A stretch of DNA of 64,000 nt, taken from the NCBI RefSeq assembly GCF_901709675.1, contig NC_051090.1, positions 3,808,342 to 3,872,341 on the forward strand. The letters run 5' to 3'. The notes under the pieces were generated by a model. It was not told the origin of the DNA, ran no database searches, and saw only the letters and a program-made list of their open reading frames with translations. The stretch comes from Syngnathus acus. Taxonomy: Eukaryota; Chordata; Actinopteri; Syngnathiformes; Syngnathidae. A program made the position numbers and the translations under genes. Of the stretch, positions 10,562 through 35,516 are shown in pieces. Positions within the stretch are counted from its first letter, which is position 1. Every line of letters starts with the position of its first letter.

Positions 10562-12241
10562 GGGCCCCGAGCCACAACATGAAAAGACTCAGAGTTTTGT
10601 TAAGGCTGCCTCAAAGTCTACAGAAGCCCACCACAACTTTATTTTTCATACACGTTATAACTTAACAAGTTTTACCTTTTAACTTTGGATTTGTATGTTA
10701 TTTTTGGTGTGTAATTGTGACATTTCTTTGAAATTAAATGACTTAAAACTGCAAAAGTGTATAGTTACATTCTTAAATGACTGTGTAATTTCACTAAACA
10801 TGTTTTTCATTTTTTACATTTAAAAATATGGGGGGAAAAGTAGCACCCCAAAAAATGTAAAAAATAATTCCAGTTAAAAAGGTAAAAACATGACATTGTG
10901 ATCGAATAAAAAGTAATTGTGGAATAGCAGGCAGGCCCAGCGCACCAGTATCCAGGACGGATATGATTATTTTTGTACCCGATTGTGTTTGTGTCTATAC
11001 ACCACAGGAACGTTAGACTAATATTGTACCCAAGTTTGACGTTTTACCACCTGCTGCTTTGGCGTGCACTTGCCGCATAAAATGATTGATTCATTGACGC
11101 GTGTGTACAAATAATTAAGTGTACAGTGTGTGACTAGTTGACATGATATTGCATGGACACTGTAGTCAACTAATGTACATTGTTCTTTTGAAATAAAAGG
11201 TTTAAAATGGGCAACTCACCCAAAACAAGTTTCAAATGTTTTTCCAAGATATCAACTTAACCAGTGAGCGCACACTGGACTCCTCTTTTAACAGTATTTT
11301 ATTTTTATTAGTTTCTGTAACCAAACCAAGAGAATGTAAATAAGACCGTACATATTTTAATACAGCGATGTAACCCCTGTACAAGTACAACAAAACAAAT
11401 GAAAAGAGAAACAAAAACATGAAACTCCCTCCCTCTCTTATTCATTCATTCATCCATCCATCATCCACTCACCCATCTTCCAAAGCTCTTCCTTTTCCTG
11501 CCTAGAAAACAGGGGGGGGGTCAGCCATTTTGTGTGAGGGGAGCCTCCGATGGAGGAGGCGAAGAAGAGACGAGAGACCGGAGCGTGCTCGGCTTCTTTG
11601 CTTGTTTGTTTGCTTGTTTGGGACAGAAGGCAGACATGGAGAAAACAGGACTGATGCTTCTCATCAGCATATATAGATATATATTTATAATATAAAAAAA
11701 AAAAAAAAAAAAAATCTGCCAACATAGTTCACATTGCAGCTCCTTCTGTGTTCTCGTAAAGAATGCGTGTGTGTGTGTAAGAGTGTGTGAGAGCACTACA
11801 ACATTCTCCCTGTGCTGTTTTAACCTTTGGTTAAATATACAGGAGCATCCTGTCACACACGCGCACACACAACACACACGTGCATGGTGAGATCAGCTTT
11901 CACATGGTAGTGGGGGGGGCTGTGGAGACAATTTGGGATGTTTCGTGGTGTGAAATGATGCTCGAATGTCACGATTAGTTCGACCGTGTCTCCCTCGACA
12001 AGATTGTTTCCACTACAAAAAAGAAAAATAACAGAGGTTCTGTCATTAGCTAAACAGGTCAGAGTGATCCTCTCTTAAAAAAAGGAGCTGAAGTCAAAAG
12101 AAAAAGAGCAATAAAAAAAACAAAAACAAAAAGTGAGCAGCACACATCTGTGTCAACTCCTCTACGTTTTCCCAAACATGCGTGTGCACACGCAGCTGAT
12201 AAAAGGCGGCCGGCCGGCTGGCTGTTTGGATTCTCCCGTTT
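10562..12241. other. Convergent 3' ends of myoc and prrc2c
   Basis: myoc probably ends just after ATTAAA at 10733-10738. prrc2c on the minus strand runs to two overlapping poly(A) signals seen as TTTATT at 11298-11309, giving a 3' UTR of about 0.95 kb with an A-run near 11694-11714. The roughly 550 bp between the two ends has no supported gene. Confidence 0.6.
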
Positions 12242-25639
<13,398 letters not shown>

Positions 25640-25640
<1 letters not shown>

Positions 25641-27164
25641 ATGAGGCCCCGCTCTCGCCGCGGCCCGTCGCACAATCAAAGATGGATGCTGGAGGTTGCC
25701 AGATTTAACTCATCCTATCCCTCACCTGCTTCCTGTCTCTCTCTCTCCTCGGAACAGTTTACCAACTGTCCATTAATTATTAGTTTGCAACTTTGCATTG
25801 TAAAATTCAACATGTTTAGAAAGCATATCTATTATTAGGGCTATTTCAGAATTGATCAATCACTTTAGGCGGCATTTGTTGTAATTTTTGTGATGCTTTC
25901 ATGAAAAACTATGAGCCGTCATATACTTTGAGTTCTCCAGCTCAACCAACATTTTTTATGGGATATATTATCACTTTTAAAGATGGATACAATGTGGTAT
26001 TCTTTAGCTCACAAAGTGTTCTTTTTGCTTGATCTTTGACCCATGGTGCGGTGTGCTTTGTTTGGATCATGAGCAGACAATGGCTGGATAGATACCCAAC
26101 TTTATTTACACAAAAAGGGAACAAGGAAACAAAGCAAAATTACTGTTCCATAGCCACAATAAAAACAACACTATGCAAATAAGGCATGACAACAACAAAA
26201 AAGATATGAAACATTTTAAATAAATATTTCGATACGAAATATGTTAAACATGTATACTAGATTTTTTTCCCCTCTGCAGAAGTAAAATAAATCATAATTC
26301 CAAGATGTATGACAGACCAGTGTTGTCTCAAAGTAGAATCAAAAAGCTGCCTGGAGGAAGGACTACCCCAGTCTGTCAGTGACAGGAGCCTGTCACTGAA
26401 GATGCTCCTCTGCGTGGAGGCGGTGCTTGTCAAGTGGCTGTTGATAATCGGTCATTAAAACGAGAATGTGTCAAATTTCGGGATGCCTTCTTTCGCACAT
26501 GCTAAAACCTGGCAACCTGAATGTGACCGAATCACGCGGCGCGGATCTTCTTCCGGGTACTACCGGCGTTCACAATCCAACCGTCGTATAAAGTTCATTA
26601 AAATATTTTTTAATTAAATATAAATTCATGTGAATGTGTATAATTGATGTGTGTGACGAGTATACACGTTTTAAAATGCCTTTGTAAAAGCTCTATATTT
26701 TGTCGTGTTGGATGGGTCACACTCAGCATCGTGGCGCTTTTTTTTTTTCCTTTTTACTCCATCCCTGCGCCAGGCGTTGAGTTCTTGGGAGACTTTGTAG
26801 GTGGCACTATTTCGCCACCATCACACTGCATTTTTAACATCAAACTCTGAAAAAGTGCAAAATTAAGAGCGATAAGATTTATTTTATGACTTTATTCCCA
26901 TTGTAACCTGGAATTCAGATGATTATAATTAGCTGCCTTTTCACAATTATATTTGGTGAATCCTGGTGCACATTGGTTCCCTCCTGTGGTGCAATTATAT
27001 AAATTAGTGGTCATAACATCAACATATGCACGTGCATAATCTCATAAAGAACACAGTAGATATGATTTTACTACACTAAAACAGGTCTTATCGAAACATG
27101 ATCTACTATTTTACCTGGTGCATTAATTTTATGATTTAAATGTGTGTCATCATGCATATTCATT
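25640..27164. other. Intergenic between prrc2c and the FMO array
   Basis: Mostly AT-rich. A CpG-rich patch near 26520-26585 holds TTCCGGG and could be a cryptic promoter. No coding region is supported. The left end holds the FMO-A 3' flank. Confidence 0.4.
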
Positions 27165-30100
27165 TCAGTGGCCCAGTGTGGGCAGGTGCACCTTGACCCA
27201 GTCCATAAACTCAGCAGGGTCTTGCAGTAAAGCAGCCAGGTTGCTTCTATTCACATACACGGCCAGGCCCATGGCCGACAACACAACGAGAGGCCACTTC
27301 AGAGAGCTTTGGGATTTGGGTTGGTCGCTCGGTCGGGTCTGCATGGGCTTGACTACCCGATCCCACTGTGTCAGTATAGCCTGACGGGCTCCGGTCCATT
27401 TGCCAGGCCCTCGTAGACGGTACTGTAACGGGCTGATGGGGCCGAAGAGCAAGCTGAGGCCAAGCTTCGGGTCGGTCAGCATCAGTCGAGAGATATTGGG
27501 CCACACGCCCACCAGTGCGGCTATTTCATCCATGTAGCTCGAATAGTCCACTTGGATGGTGTGTCTTTGACTGCACACGTACCTGAAAATACGAGACAAA
27601 CGTAAATTGTGGTGTTTTGATTCTCAACATTAATTTATTCCATGACAGCACATTTCTTAGATATCCACATATACTTTTTTTTTTCCCCATAACAAAATGA
27701 GTTACCTGTCAGCCATGGTTTCCTGCTTATATTTGATGTCATCCAGCATGTCAGCCACTAGAGGGAGCTTGATGCAACCTGGTGACGTCACAAAAACGAC
27801 AGGTAAAGTTAGTTTGTTTTAACACACTGACAGTTTGGGCATATACAACTTTTGTGGCTGCCAGGAAAATTCATAGAATAAACATAGCAGACTCAACTGG
27901 TTTTCATTTGTAGAGCAGAAGGTTGCTTGAAAAACACACAAAGAATTTGTACGCTGTTACTTCTTATTCCTACCTTTGAAGACCCTGGTGGCCCACCTGG
28001 CCTGCATCTCAGAGATGGGCATGATGGCCCCCAGTGGCTGCACCAGTCCAATGACGGCCAAGGTATGGCGCTCCAGCTCCGGGGGGAACACGTACTTGTA
28101 TAAAGCCGCCTTGTTGTCCGACACGGTGGTCACGTGCGGGGCCAGGAAGGGGAAAGAAAACTTGTAGCCGGTGGCAAAAACCTGAACACAAAGACCCAAC
28201 AAGGTGCATTTGTGCCACAATGACAACATGAAGACTTTCGTCGACTTACCACCAGGTCAACGTCCTCCACCACGCTGCCGTCGTCAAACTCCACCGTGGA
28301 GCCTTCAAATCGGCAAATGTTGGGCTTCACTTGCACCGTCCCCGACAGGATGCGGTTGGGGAGCTCGTCGTTCACGGTGGGATGCTGGCTGAACAGCCTG
28401 AGACGTTGACAACCAATCGCATGAGGACTACATTTGTGATTCTTGAGTTTGTTTAAATTTCGTAGAAATATATAAACAAAATGAAATTTTTCAGAAAAAT
28501 ATCAGGTACTCAATTCAATCGGATTGTTGTACCTGTGCTTGGGCTTTAAGCTGTACAGGCTGTGATTAAACCTCTGGTTGAGTCGGTTCTCTCCTAGGCT
28601 GCAGGCCAGTCCAAAGGGAAGCAGCTTCCGGATCAGCAAAATCGCCCTGTTGATGGCCAAATCCAGGGGCACGCCGTTGTGCCCGACTCTATTCAGAACC
28701 CAAGCTCCCCTCCGGGTGCTCAAGTAAAGCTGGAAGGGAACGAGAAGGTTTCGATTGAGCAGCGGTGATCATCTACAAAGATCACTCTACCTGCTTGGTG
28801 ACCCTGCTGAGCTCCACAGCTATGTCGCCTCCCGAGTTCCCGATGCCAACCACTACCACCTTCTTGTTCCGCCATTCCTCGGGCGTCTTATAGTCACGAC
28901 TGTGGAAGTATTTTCCCGGGAACGTATCCAAGCCTAACTCGGACAAAACAGCATCCACCGTAAATCATTTATAGAGAAAGTAACACTTTGATCGTTCATG
29001 ATACACACACTGGAAGTTGAAATGAGGTGAAGGTTCAAAAAGAAAGTAGGACTCGAGGGAGGGCTTGATTATGGGTTGCATAAGGACACTAATTTCTGAA
29101 AAGGCTTTGGCATAACACTGCAAATAATAATAATAAAAATAAATATGAAATATAATATATAATATAAATATTTCAGTACAAAAATGTGGGTTTCAAATTC
29201 AAATTGACTATTTTACCAGAAATCTTTCAGAAATTCTAATTATTGAGGTATATATATACAAAAAAAAAAAAAAAAAAAGAAAAGGAAGTTTGGAGAGTTT
29301 TTCTGCTTTCAACCTGGTACCTGGGAAATCCTGGAGAGGCAGGTTGGGATGACAATGGTGTCCAATGCACACCATCACAGCATCAAAGATGTGTTTACTT
29401 TTTTTGCCTTCCTGGTTCTCCGTCTCCACGTCCCATTGGCCAGAACGGGAAAAATCAGGCCTTTGCTTCACCCGTAAGACTTTGGTCTGAGGGCATAAAA
29501 CAAAAAAGATTAAACGATTGGTATGTGACATTATAGTAGTCATAGATTGTTTAATGATGCTATTGTCCTCTTTTATATCAGTTGTTTATAACCCTTTTGT
29601 GTTATTGCAACGGAGGTTATAACATTGAAGTAGCAGTGTGGAGAAAGTAAATATAAATCTAGTCAATCTATAGAAGATACAGGGGGGAAAAAAAAGATTA
29701 AAAAAAATGAAACAAAACCACATTTATGATTGGAGGAGGAATTAGTGCTTACGTTGAAGCGTATGTGCTTGCGAAGGTTGAAATGGTCAGCGTACATGCG
29801 GAAATAATCCATGATGAGCGTGTTGTGCATGTAGTTGGGGAAGTGGGCCGGGATGGGGAAGTCGCTGAAGCACATCATCTCCTTGGAAGTATTGATGATG
29901 ACGGAGTGGTAGATGCTGGCCCGGTCCGGCTCGGGGTTCTCCTGCAACAGCAACCACAAAAACATTATCAGAAATGCATGATTTTTTATTTTTATTTTTT
30001 TAATCTTAGGACTTCCCAACCAGTGCATTCAAGCCACCTTGAATCTCCACAGTCCCCCGATGTCATCGCTGCTCTCGAAACAGACGGGCTCAAGACCTTC

Positions 30101-30169
30101 ATCCAGGCAACACTTGATGCAGGCCAGGCCAGAGCTTCCTCCTCCAATCACAGCCACACGACGAGGCAT
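27165..30169 (-). CDS. fmo5: Flavin-containing monooxygenase A, FMO5-like
   Basis: FAD/NADPH-dependent monooxygenase of the endoplasmic reticulum; FMO5 enzymes mainly do Baeyer-Villiger oxidation. Exons 30169-30038, 29941-29753, 29486-29321, 28933-28791, 28729-28533, 28397-28250, 28181-27974, 27778-27706 and 27582-27165 join to 557 residues. The FAD motif is GGGSSG at 9-14, the FMO fingerprint [11 protein letters not shown], the NADPH motif GIGNSGGD, then [16 protein letters not shown] after exon 8 and [14 protein letters not shown] match FMO5 better than FMO1-4. A hydrophobic anchor ([16 protein letters not shown]) is followed by a longer tail than in copies B-D. The intron before VFATGY sits 12 nt later than in the other copies. 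The fmo5 label rests on remembered motifs. Confidence 0.9.
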
Positions 30170-31735
30170 GCTGAAGCTGCACAAACGTGTCCAAAACCTC
30201 CTTTTATGTCTTGATACGAGATGTTGACAAAATAATTACAGCAAGTGACTTTAATTTGAAGTCTGAATCATCGTGGTTTGAAGGAAACTGATGTCATGTT
30301 TTTACGGGTGAAATTTGACACAACTGTAAAATCATTTCTTAATCATATTTAGACACTGATTCATAATCACATACACAGTTGAATATTTTTTGTAAACGTT
30401 TGTATATTTAAGATTCGATTTTATTTACTTCACTAAAGGGTTGAATCACTCTTAATTTAGTTTTGACTTTGTAAAGCGCTTTGAGCAACATATGGTCGAT
30501 AAATATTAGTGCGTTTTTTTTTTTTTTTTACTTTTTTCCCTTCTTCTGGCGCACACACTGTTATTTTGCCACCTCTGCTACTTTTTTGCACGCTGCCCAG
30601 CAACAAATGCGCCCTTTAAAACGATGTGTGCTTTTACAAAACAGCACTCAAAGTGTATTTGCTGCTCCACGCAAAACACGCACACTCACCCTTTGCAAAC
30701 GTCAGTAGCAAGCTTCAGAGGCAAATCGCTTCAAACAATTTAAAAAAAAAACTCCCGAATAAGGCTGCTGGAATCTCCAACGGTAGAGACTGCAAGTGAA
30801 CGTAGCAAACTTGAGTCAACTTGGCTTTCTTTTGTGGCTTCAAATAGTGCAAGTGAAAATGACGCGACAAGAAGAACCGTCGACGCTTTCTTACCAGCTT
30901 TGCACTCAAGACGAAGGGAGAGACTTGTGTTTTTGTGCTGTCGTTCGCTCACAGCGGCGCTTGGAAATGGGCGGAGTGCTGGACTCTCCCGCGCCCGACT
31001 TTGACCCCTGAACTCATCATGGCAGCGTGATCTGTTGGAAAAACAAACAAGTCTCGGACCGGACACTACATTAGGTACACTTACATAAGATAAATGAGGG
31101 CTCTTTAAAAAAAAAAAAAAAAAAAAAATCACTTTCCCCCCAGACAGATTACAATAAAATAGAATTAGAAATGACAAAAATGGCTCGTTTACATTGCAGT
31201 TAAAATATAATACAAACAATATTGTTTTAATTGATGTATATATTAAAACAGCTTAAAGTTGCTGTTGACTCATGACAGCCTTCCATACCAGTTCTCCTTT
31301 TTATCATGTTTTCCACTTGATGACTGCCTGTTGCATGCTACAGTACATTTAGTGTACCCTTCTTCTTTGAACAATAAGATCCTCTGATGCTGTGGAAACT
31401 CTGTAATGTCAGAAAAAGGCTACTTGAAGAGCTGGGGCTATTTAGAGACAATGTGGTAGAGGTGTGGTCTCTCCCGTTTAACATCAATTGGAACGTGATT
31501 GGTTAATTGGGTACACAGGCTCAGATGCAAGAGGGTGTACGCACTTCTGCAACCACGTCTTCACTATTGTTTACTTTCTCTCAAAACAAATATTGAGTTT
31601 TATGGGTTATAGATCACATTAATGGCAGAAAAAACCTTTGGTTTTTATTTCACAAAGGCAGGGGTGTGTAGACTTTTGCATTAACAGTATCTTTTCCAAA
31701 TAAAAACATTCCATATTGATCTAAGAGAAAAAACT
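30170..31735. other. Spacer between FMO-A and FMO-B
   Basis: This holds the FMO-A 5' flank, an A-run at about 31107-31128 and the repeat relic listed separately. No coding region is supported. Confidence 0.5.
31400..31690. mobile_element. Probable DNA-transposon end, FMO-B 3' flank
   Basis: The right part ends in GGGGTGTGTAGACTTTTGCA, which I recognise as a common terminal segment of dispersed fish DNA transposons. It lies less than 60 bp from the FMO-B stop. No open frame and no paired terminal repeat were found. Confidence 0.4.
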
Positions 31736-34735
31736 TTATAGATGAAGATGAAAATTCTTGTAGAAACAGAATGTCAGGATGGCACTTCCTGACAAAAGCC
31801 AAATGAGCCTATAAGACATTCTCGTCTGTGGTCCCGGTTCGGCCCTCTGGCTTCGGAAAGGATGATGCACACGTTCCCACTGGGTGGTAATGGCCCGGCG
31901 GGCTCCGTCCCACTTCCCTGGCCCGATCAGGCGGTACTGGTATGGGTTGCACGGACCCAGCAGCACCTGCCACGCCAGTTTGGGGTCGCTGAGGAAGAGC
32001 CGTAAGACGTTGGGTCGAACCCCCACGTCCACAGCAAGGGAGTCCATGTATGGGATGTGATCCAAATACAGGGCGTTCTGGCTGTTAATCAAACTAAAAT
32101 CCAAGGATTAAGCATTAACAATCCTGGAATGTTCATTAAAAATTATTTGATTAAAGAATGGGTTAATTAACTTTAAATGATTAAGAAAATACTGAAATGT
32201 ATTTGATAAATAAAATGATCATTTTTAAACATATTTTAAATAATTGGTTAAATCATGTCGTATAACGAATAAAAATAAAGAATGGTGCCATACCATTTGG
32301 ACAATGTTGTCCGTTCTTTCTTGATGTCCTCTATCATAGCCTCCTGTGACGGGAGACTTATCAAACCTGGATCACAAAACAAGATGGATGGATGGCCAGC
32401 TAACAAATAGCCAATTGTTCATGCGGTGTACAACAGGTGCCATTATTTTAGATGGATGGAATGATGGAAATAAAGATACCTTTAAAAACCCTCGTGGCCC
32501 AGCGAGCTTGCAACTCTGCGACACAGTTGACGGGGGCCAAGCCATCAATTAAGCCAATCACAGCCAGTGTGGGCGGGGCCAGGCCGAGCGCAAACACGTG
32601 TCGGTAGAGGCGGTGAAGGTGGCCTGGACCGCACTTGTCCTGCAGGTCGCTGGGCAGGAAGGGGAAGTTGTAGTCGTAACCTGTAGCGAACACCACCACA
32701 TCCACCTGAGAACAAATAGGAAGCTTGAGTCCACTAAACAAAAATATGATGGCAATCATTACTCACTTTGTGTACCACGGTACCATCATCAAAGATGGCG
32801 TCTGAAGCGTCGAAGCGTTTGAGATTGGGTTTGATCCGAACGCGTCCTGAAATGATACGAGCCGGCAGGTCGTCATTCACCACGGGTCCCTGGAAAAAAA
32901 AGCTGGAACAGCAGTTAGTTTGTGAGTGAAATAAACAAAGGTCAAAAGGTCTCCTTACCCGCGTTTTGGTCTGATCCCGTAGAGACTGTGATCAAAGGAC
33001 TGATTGAGATTCTTCACCATCATCTCGTTGACCCATGAAGGAAACAGTTTCCTCTTCAGCGCGTCCAATCGGGACTTCCCAAAGAGGTCCCGTGGGAGCC
33101 CGCCGGGACCCACGCGGCTCACCACCCACGCTCCGCTCCTGGTGCTGAGGTACACCTCCACGGTCGACACAAACAGGAGTGAGCTGAAAGTTAGCTTCTC
33201 CGTTGATGGCGTTACCTTCTCGGCAACTCGACTGATATCCACTGCGATGTCACCGCCAGAGTTCCCAATGCCGACCACCACCACGCGTTTCCCCTGTAGA
33301 CCCTCGGCGCAGCGGTATTCCCAACTGTGGAAATATTTGCCTTCAAAGCTCTCTATACCTAAAACAAAACATGACAGCTTGGGTGGATTTTTTTATCCGT
33401 CCATTCATTTCCTCATTTGGGTCACGGGCGTGCTGGAACCTAATTTGATATAAATGTCTTTTTTTTTTCCTCTTTGAAATAAATAAATGGAAGTGCCATT
33501 ATTTTGATCAGATGCACATATTGAATATTTTTTTGTTATTGAAGCTCAATAAAAAAAATGCTCCTGTTGTTCTCACCTTGGCCACTAGAGGGCTGTATAA
33601 TACAAGCACAAAAAAATCGTGTGTTTGACGTGTAGAGATCATTTTCATCAATTTAAATAGACTAACAGAATATGTAAAAACTAAAACGGAAATCCTGGAA
33701 GAATATTGTGACATGTATTCTGCTAGTATAGGAGCATCCGTACCTGGGAAATCCTTGAGTGGCAGGCGTGGTGTAGTGTAGTGTCCCGTGCAGACCATCA
33801 CGGCGTCAAAAAGATGACTCTCCCGTTGGCCGTCACACTTCTCGGTCTCCACCTCCCAACCACCGGTGGCTGCAAAGTCTGGAGTCGGCCTCACACCCAC
33901 TACGGCGGTCTAAAAGGTCATATTGAATTTGCATTAAATGTGTTTTGATAAATTCCACAAATTCCCTTTCCTGTCTTCACTTTGCTCATTCAGTCCTCAT
34001 ATGGCGACCCACCTTGAAGCGGATGTGCTGCAGCAACTCGAAGGAGCGTGCGTAAAGGCGCAGATAGTCCAGCACCTCGGAGTGGTGCATGTTGTTGGGG
34101 AAGTGGGCCGGTGGTGGGAAGTCGCTGAAGGTCATCATCTCCTTGGAGCTATTGATGACCACCGACTTATAGATGTTGGCTCGCCCCGGCTCCGGTTCCT
34201 CCTGCAAGAGTAGTATGCGGTTCATTGCAATATTAAGCAAATAGTTTCTCTCTTGATCAATATTCAAGAGTTGGACTGAATGTTCCTCTGTTTTGTCAAA
34301 TAGCTGATATACTTTTGATTGATGCTGACAAGCTATTTACAGACAACTCAAAGTTGCGCAGTATAAAAGTGTCTGAGCTGAAAGAATAGTGAGTTAAAAA
34401 ACGTTAAATAATTAACTACTTTAAAAATCAACTTCACGGTAAACTGCCATTTTTACGGTGGAGAGTCTTAGGGCGTATTCAGACCATAAAGGTCATTTAG
34501 TCCGCTTGTTTGATCCGGACCAAAAGCGGATTCATGGTGCGGTTCCTATTCAGACTGTACAAAACTTTAAACAGGCGCTCACCTTGAATCTCCACAGACC
34601 GCCGATATCGGGGCCGCTCTCGTAGCAAGTGGGCTCCAGACCTTCATCCAAGCAGGACTTGATGCTGGTGAGACCCGATGGCCCCGCTCCGATCACGGCC
34701 ACCGTCCGAACCACATTGGACACCGTCCGAACCAT
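31736..34735 (-). CDS. Flavin-containing monooxygenase B
   Basis: Exons 34735-34583, 34201-34013, 33909-33744, 33358-33216, 33155-32959, 32902-32767, 32705-32480, 32366-32294 and 32093-31736 join to 546 residues. The FAD motif GAGPSG, fingerprint [16 protein letters not shown] motif GIGNSGGD and [14 protein letters not shown] are intact. A C-terminal hydrophobic segment ([16 protein letters not shown]) should anchor it in the ER membrane. The N-terminus carries seven extra residues made by a 21-nt duplication (MVRTVSN before VVRTV). Intron 4 is 60 nt, free of stops and in frame, and has a good branch-like gctaact. Exon 6 starts with a T8 run. It is closest to copy C. The assignment to an FMO1-5 class is open. 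Confidence 0.9.
34465..34562. mobile_element. MITE-like fragment in FMO-B intron 1 / exon 1 border
   Basis: GCGTATTCAGACC on the left faces CTATTCAGACTG on the right, around an inner palindrome TTTGATCCGGACCAAAAG. This word set resembles dispersed fish MITEs; assignment is from memory only. Confidence 0.3.
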
Positions 34736-35516
34736 GTTGCCGACTGATTGAGCTTGGACTGGAAGGCAGCGACCACACTCGACTGACTGAGTGACAGATT
34801 GGCTTTTTTATCTGTTTGCCACGATTTTCATGCAGATTTTGACACACCCAACGTGCGCACCAAGAGGCGTGTCACGTACAAAGTTTGCCTGTGACAAATA
34901 GACTGAACAAAATTTTAAAATGTGACAATTTTGTTTTTGTGTGAGCTAGACTCCTGCTACAGGGCTCAAAATATTTCAATATTCCTTTTAGCTCCACTTG
35001 TAAGTCAATATGATTTTACTTTAAAGTTTGTTTTCAGACGTAAGTTGATGACTGACCTAAAGGAATGAGAGCTATGAACGTGTAAATTTTACATGCAAGC
35101 AAGTGTCAAACTATCACTATCCTGCCTGCTTCACTGTGAATGTTTTGTGTTCACTTCATGGACCACATTTTTTTGCCATTTTGACTCTTTGGAGGACTGT
35201 TTGGTTGATTTTGACTCGCATCAAAATGTAATCGGCTTTTTCTTCCTCACCTGAGTCCTGTATCGCCTCATGTTGTTTGGGTTAGGGTTAGGGTTGATAG
35301 CTAGCTTGCTAACTAGCTAAACGTGTTGCCTTAGATTGTTTCGCACACTGTTTCCCAGCCAACGAGTTTTCATTTTATAAATTTTATTTTAAATATGTTG
35401 CCTCACACAAAGTGCGCTTGCTTGAGGTAATGTAGTTACTGTCTAGCAGCGTATGACTGTAAACATTTAGCAGTATGCTAACTTTGAATGTTTCAAGTCC
35501 TGGAAGACAGAGACTG
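34736..35516. other. Spacer between FMO-B and FMO-C
   Basis: FMO-B 5' flank, with a minus-strand TATA-like ATAAAAAAG near 34805-34815. A telomere-like GGGTTAGGG run lies at 35279-35294, followed by a quasi-palindrome of GCTA/TAGC words to about 35320. No coding region is seen. Confidence 0.45.

Noticed and set aside
30740-31219. Minus-strand ORF of 159 codons left of FMO-B
   Set aside because: It runs through an A-rich tract and low-complexity DNA upstream of FMO-A and matches nothing known.
33156-33215. Reading FMO-B exons 4 and 5 as one continuous exon
   Set aside because: All three paralogues have a short intron at this exact site, and the B copy has donor, branch-like and acceptor signals.
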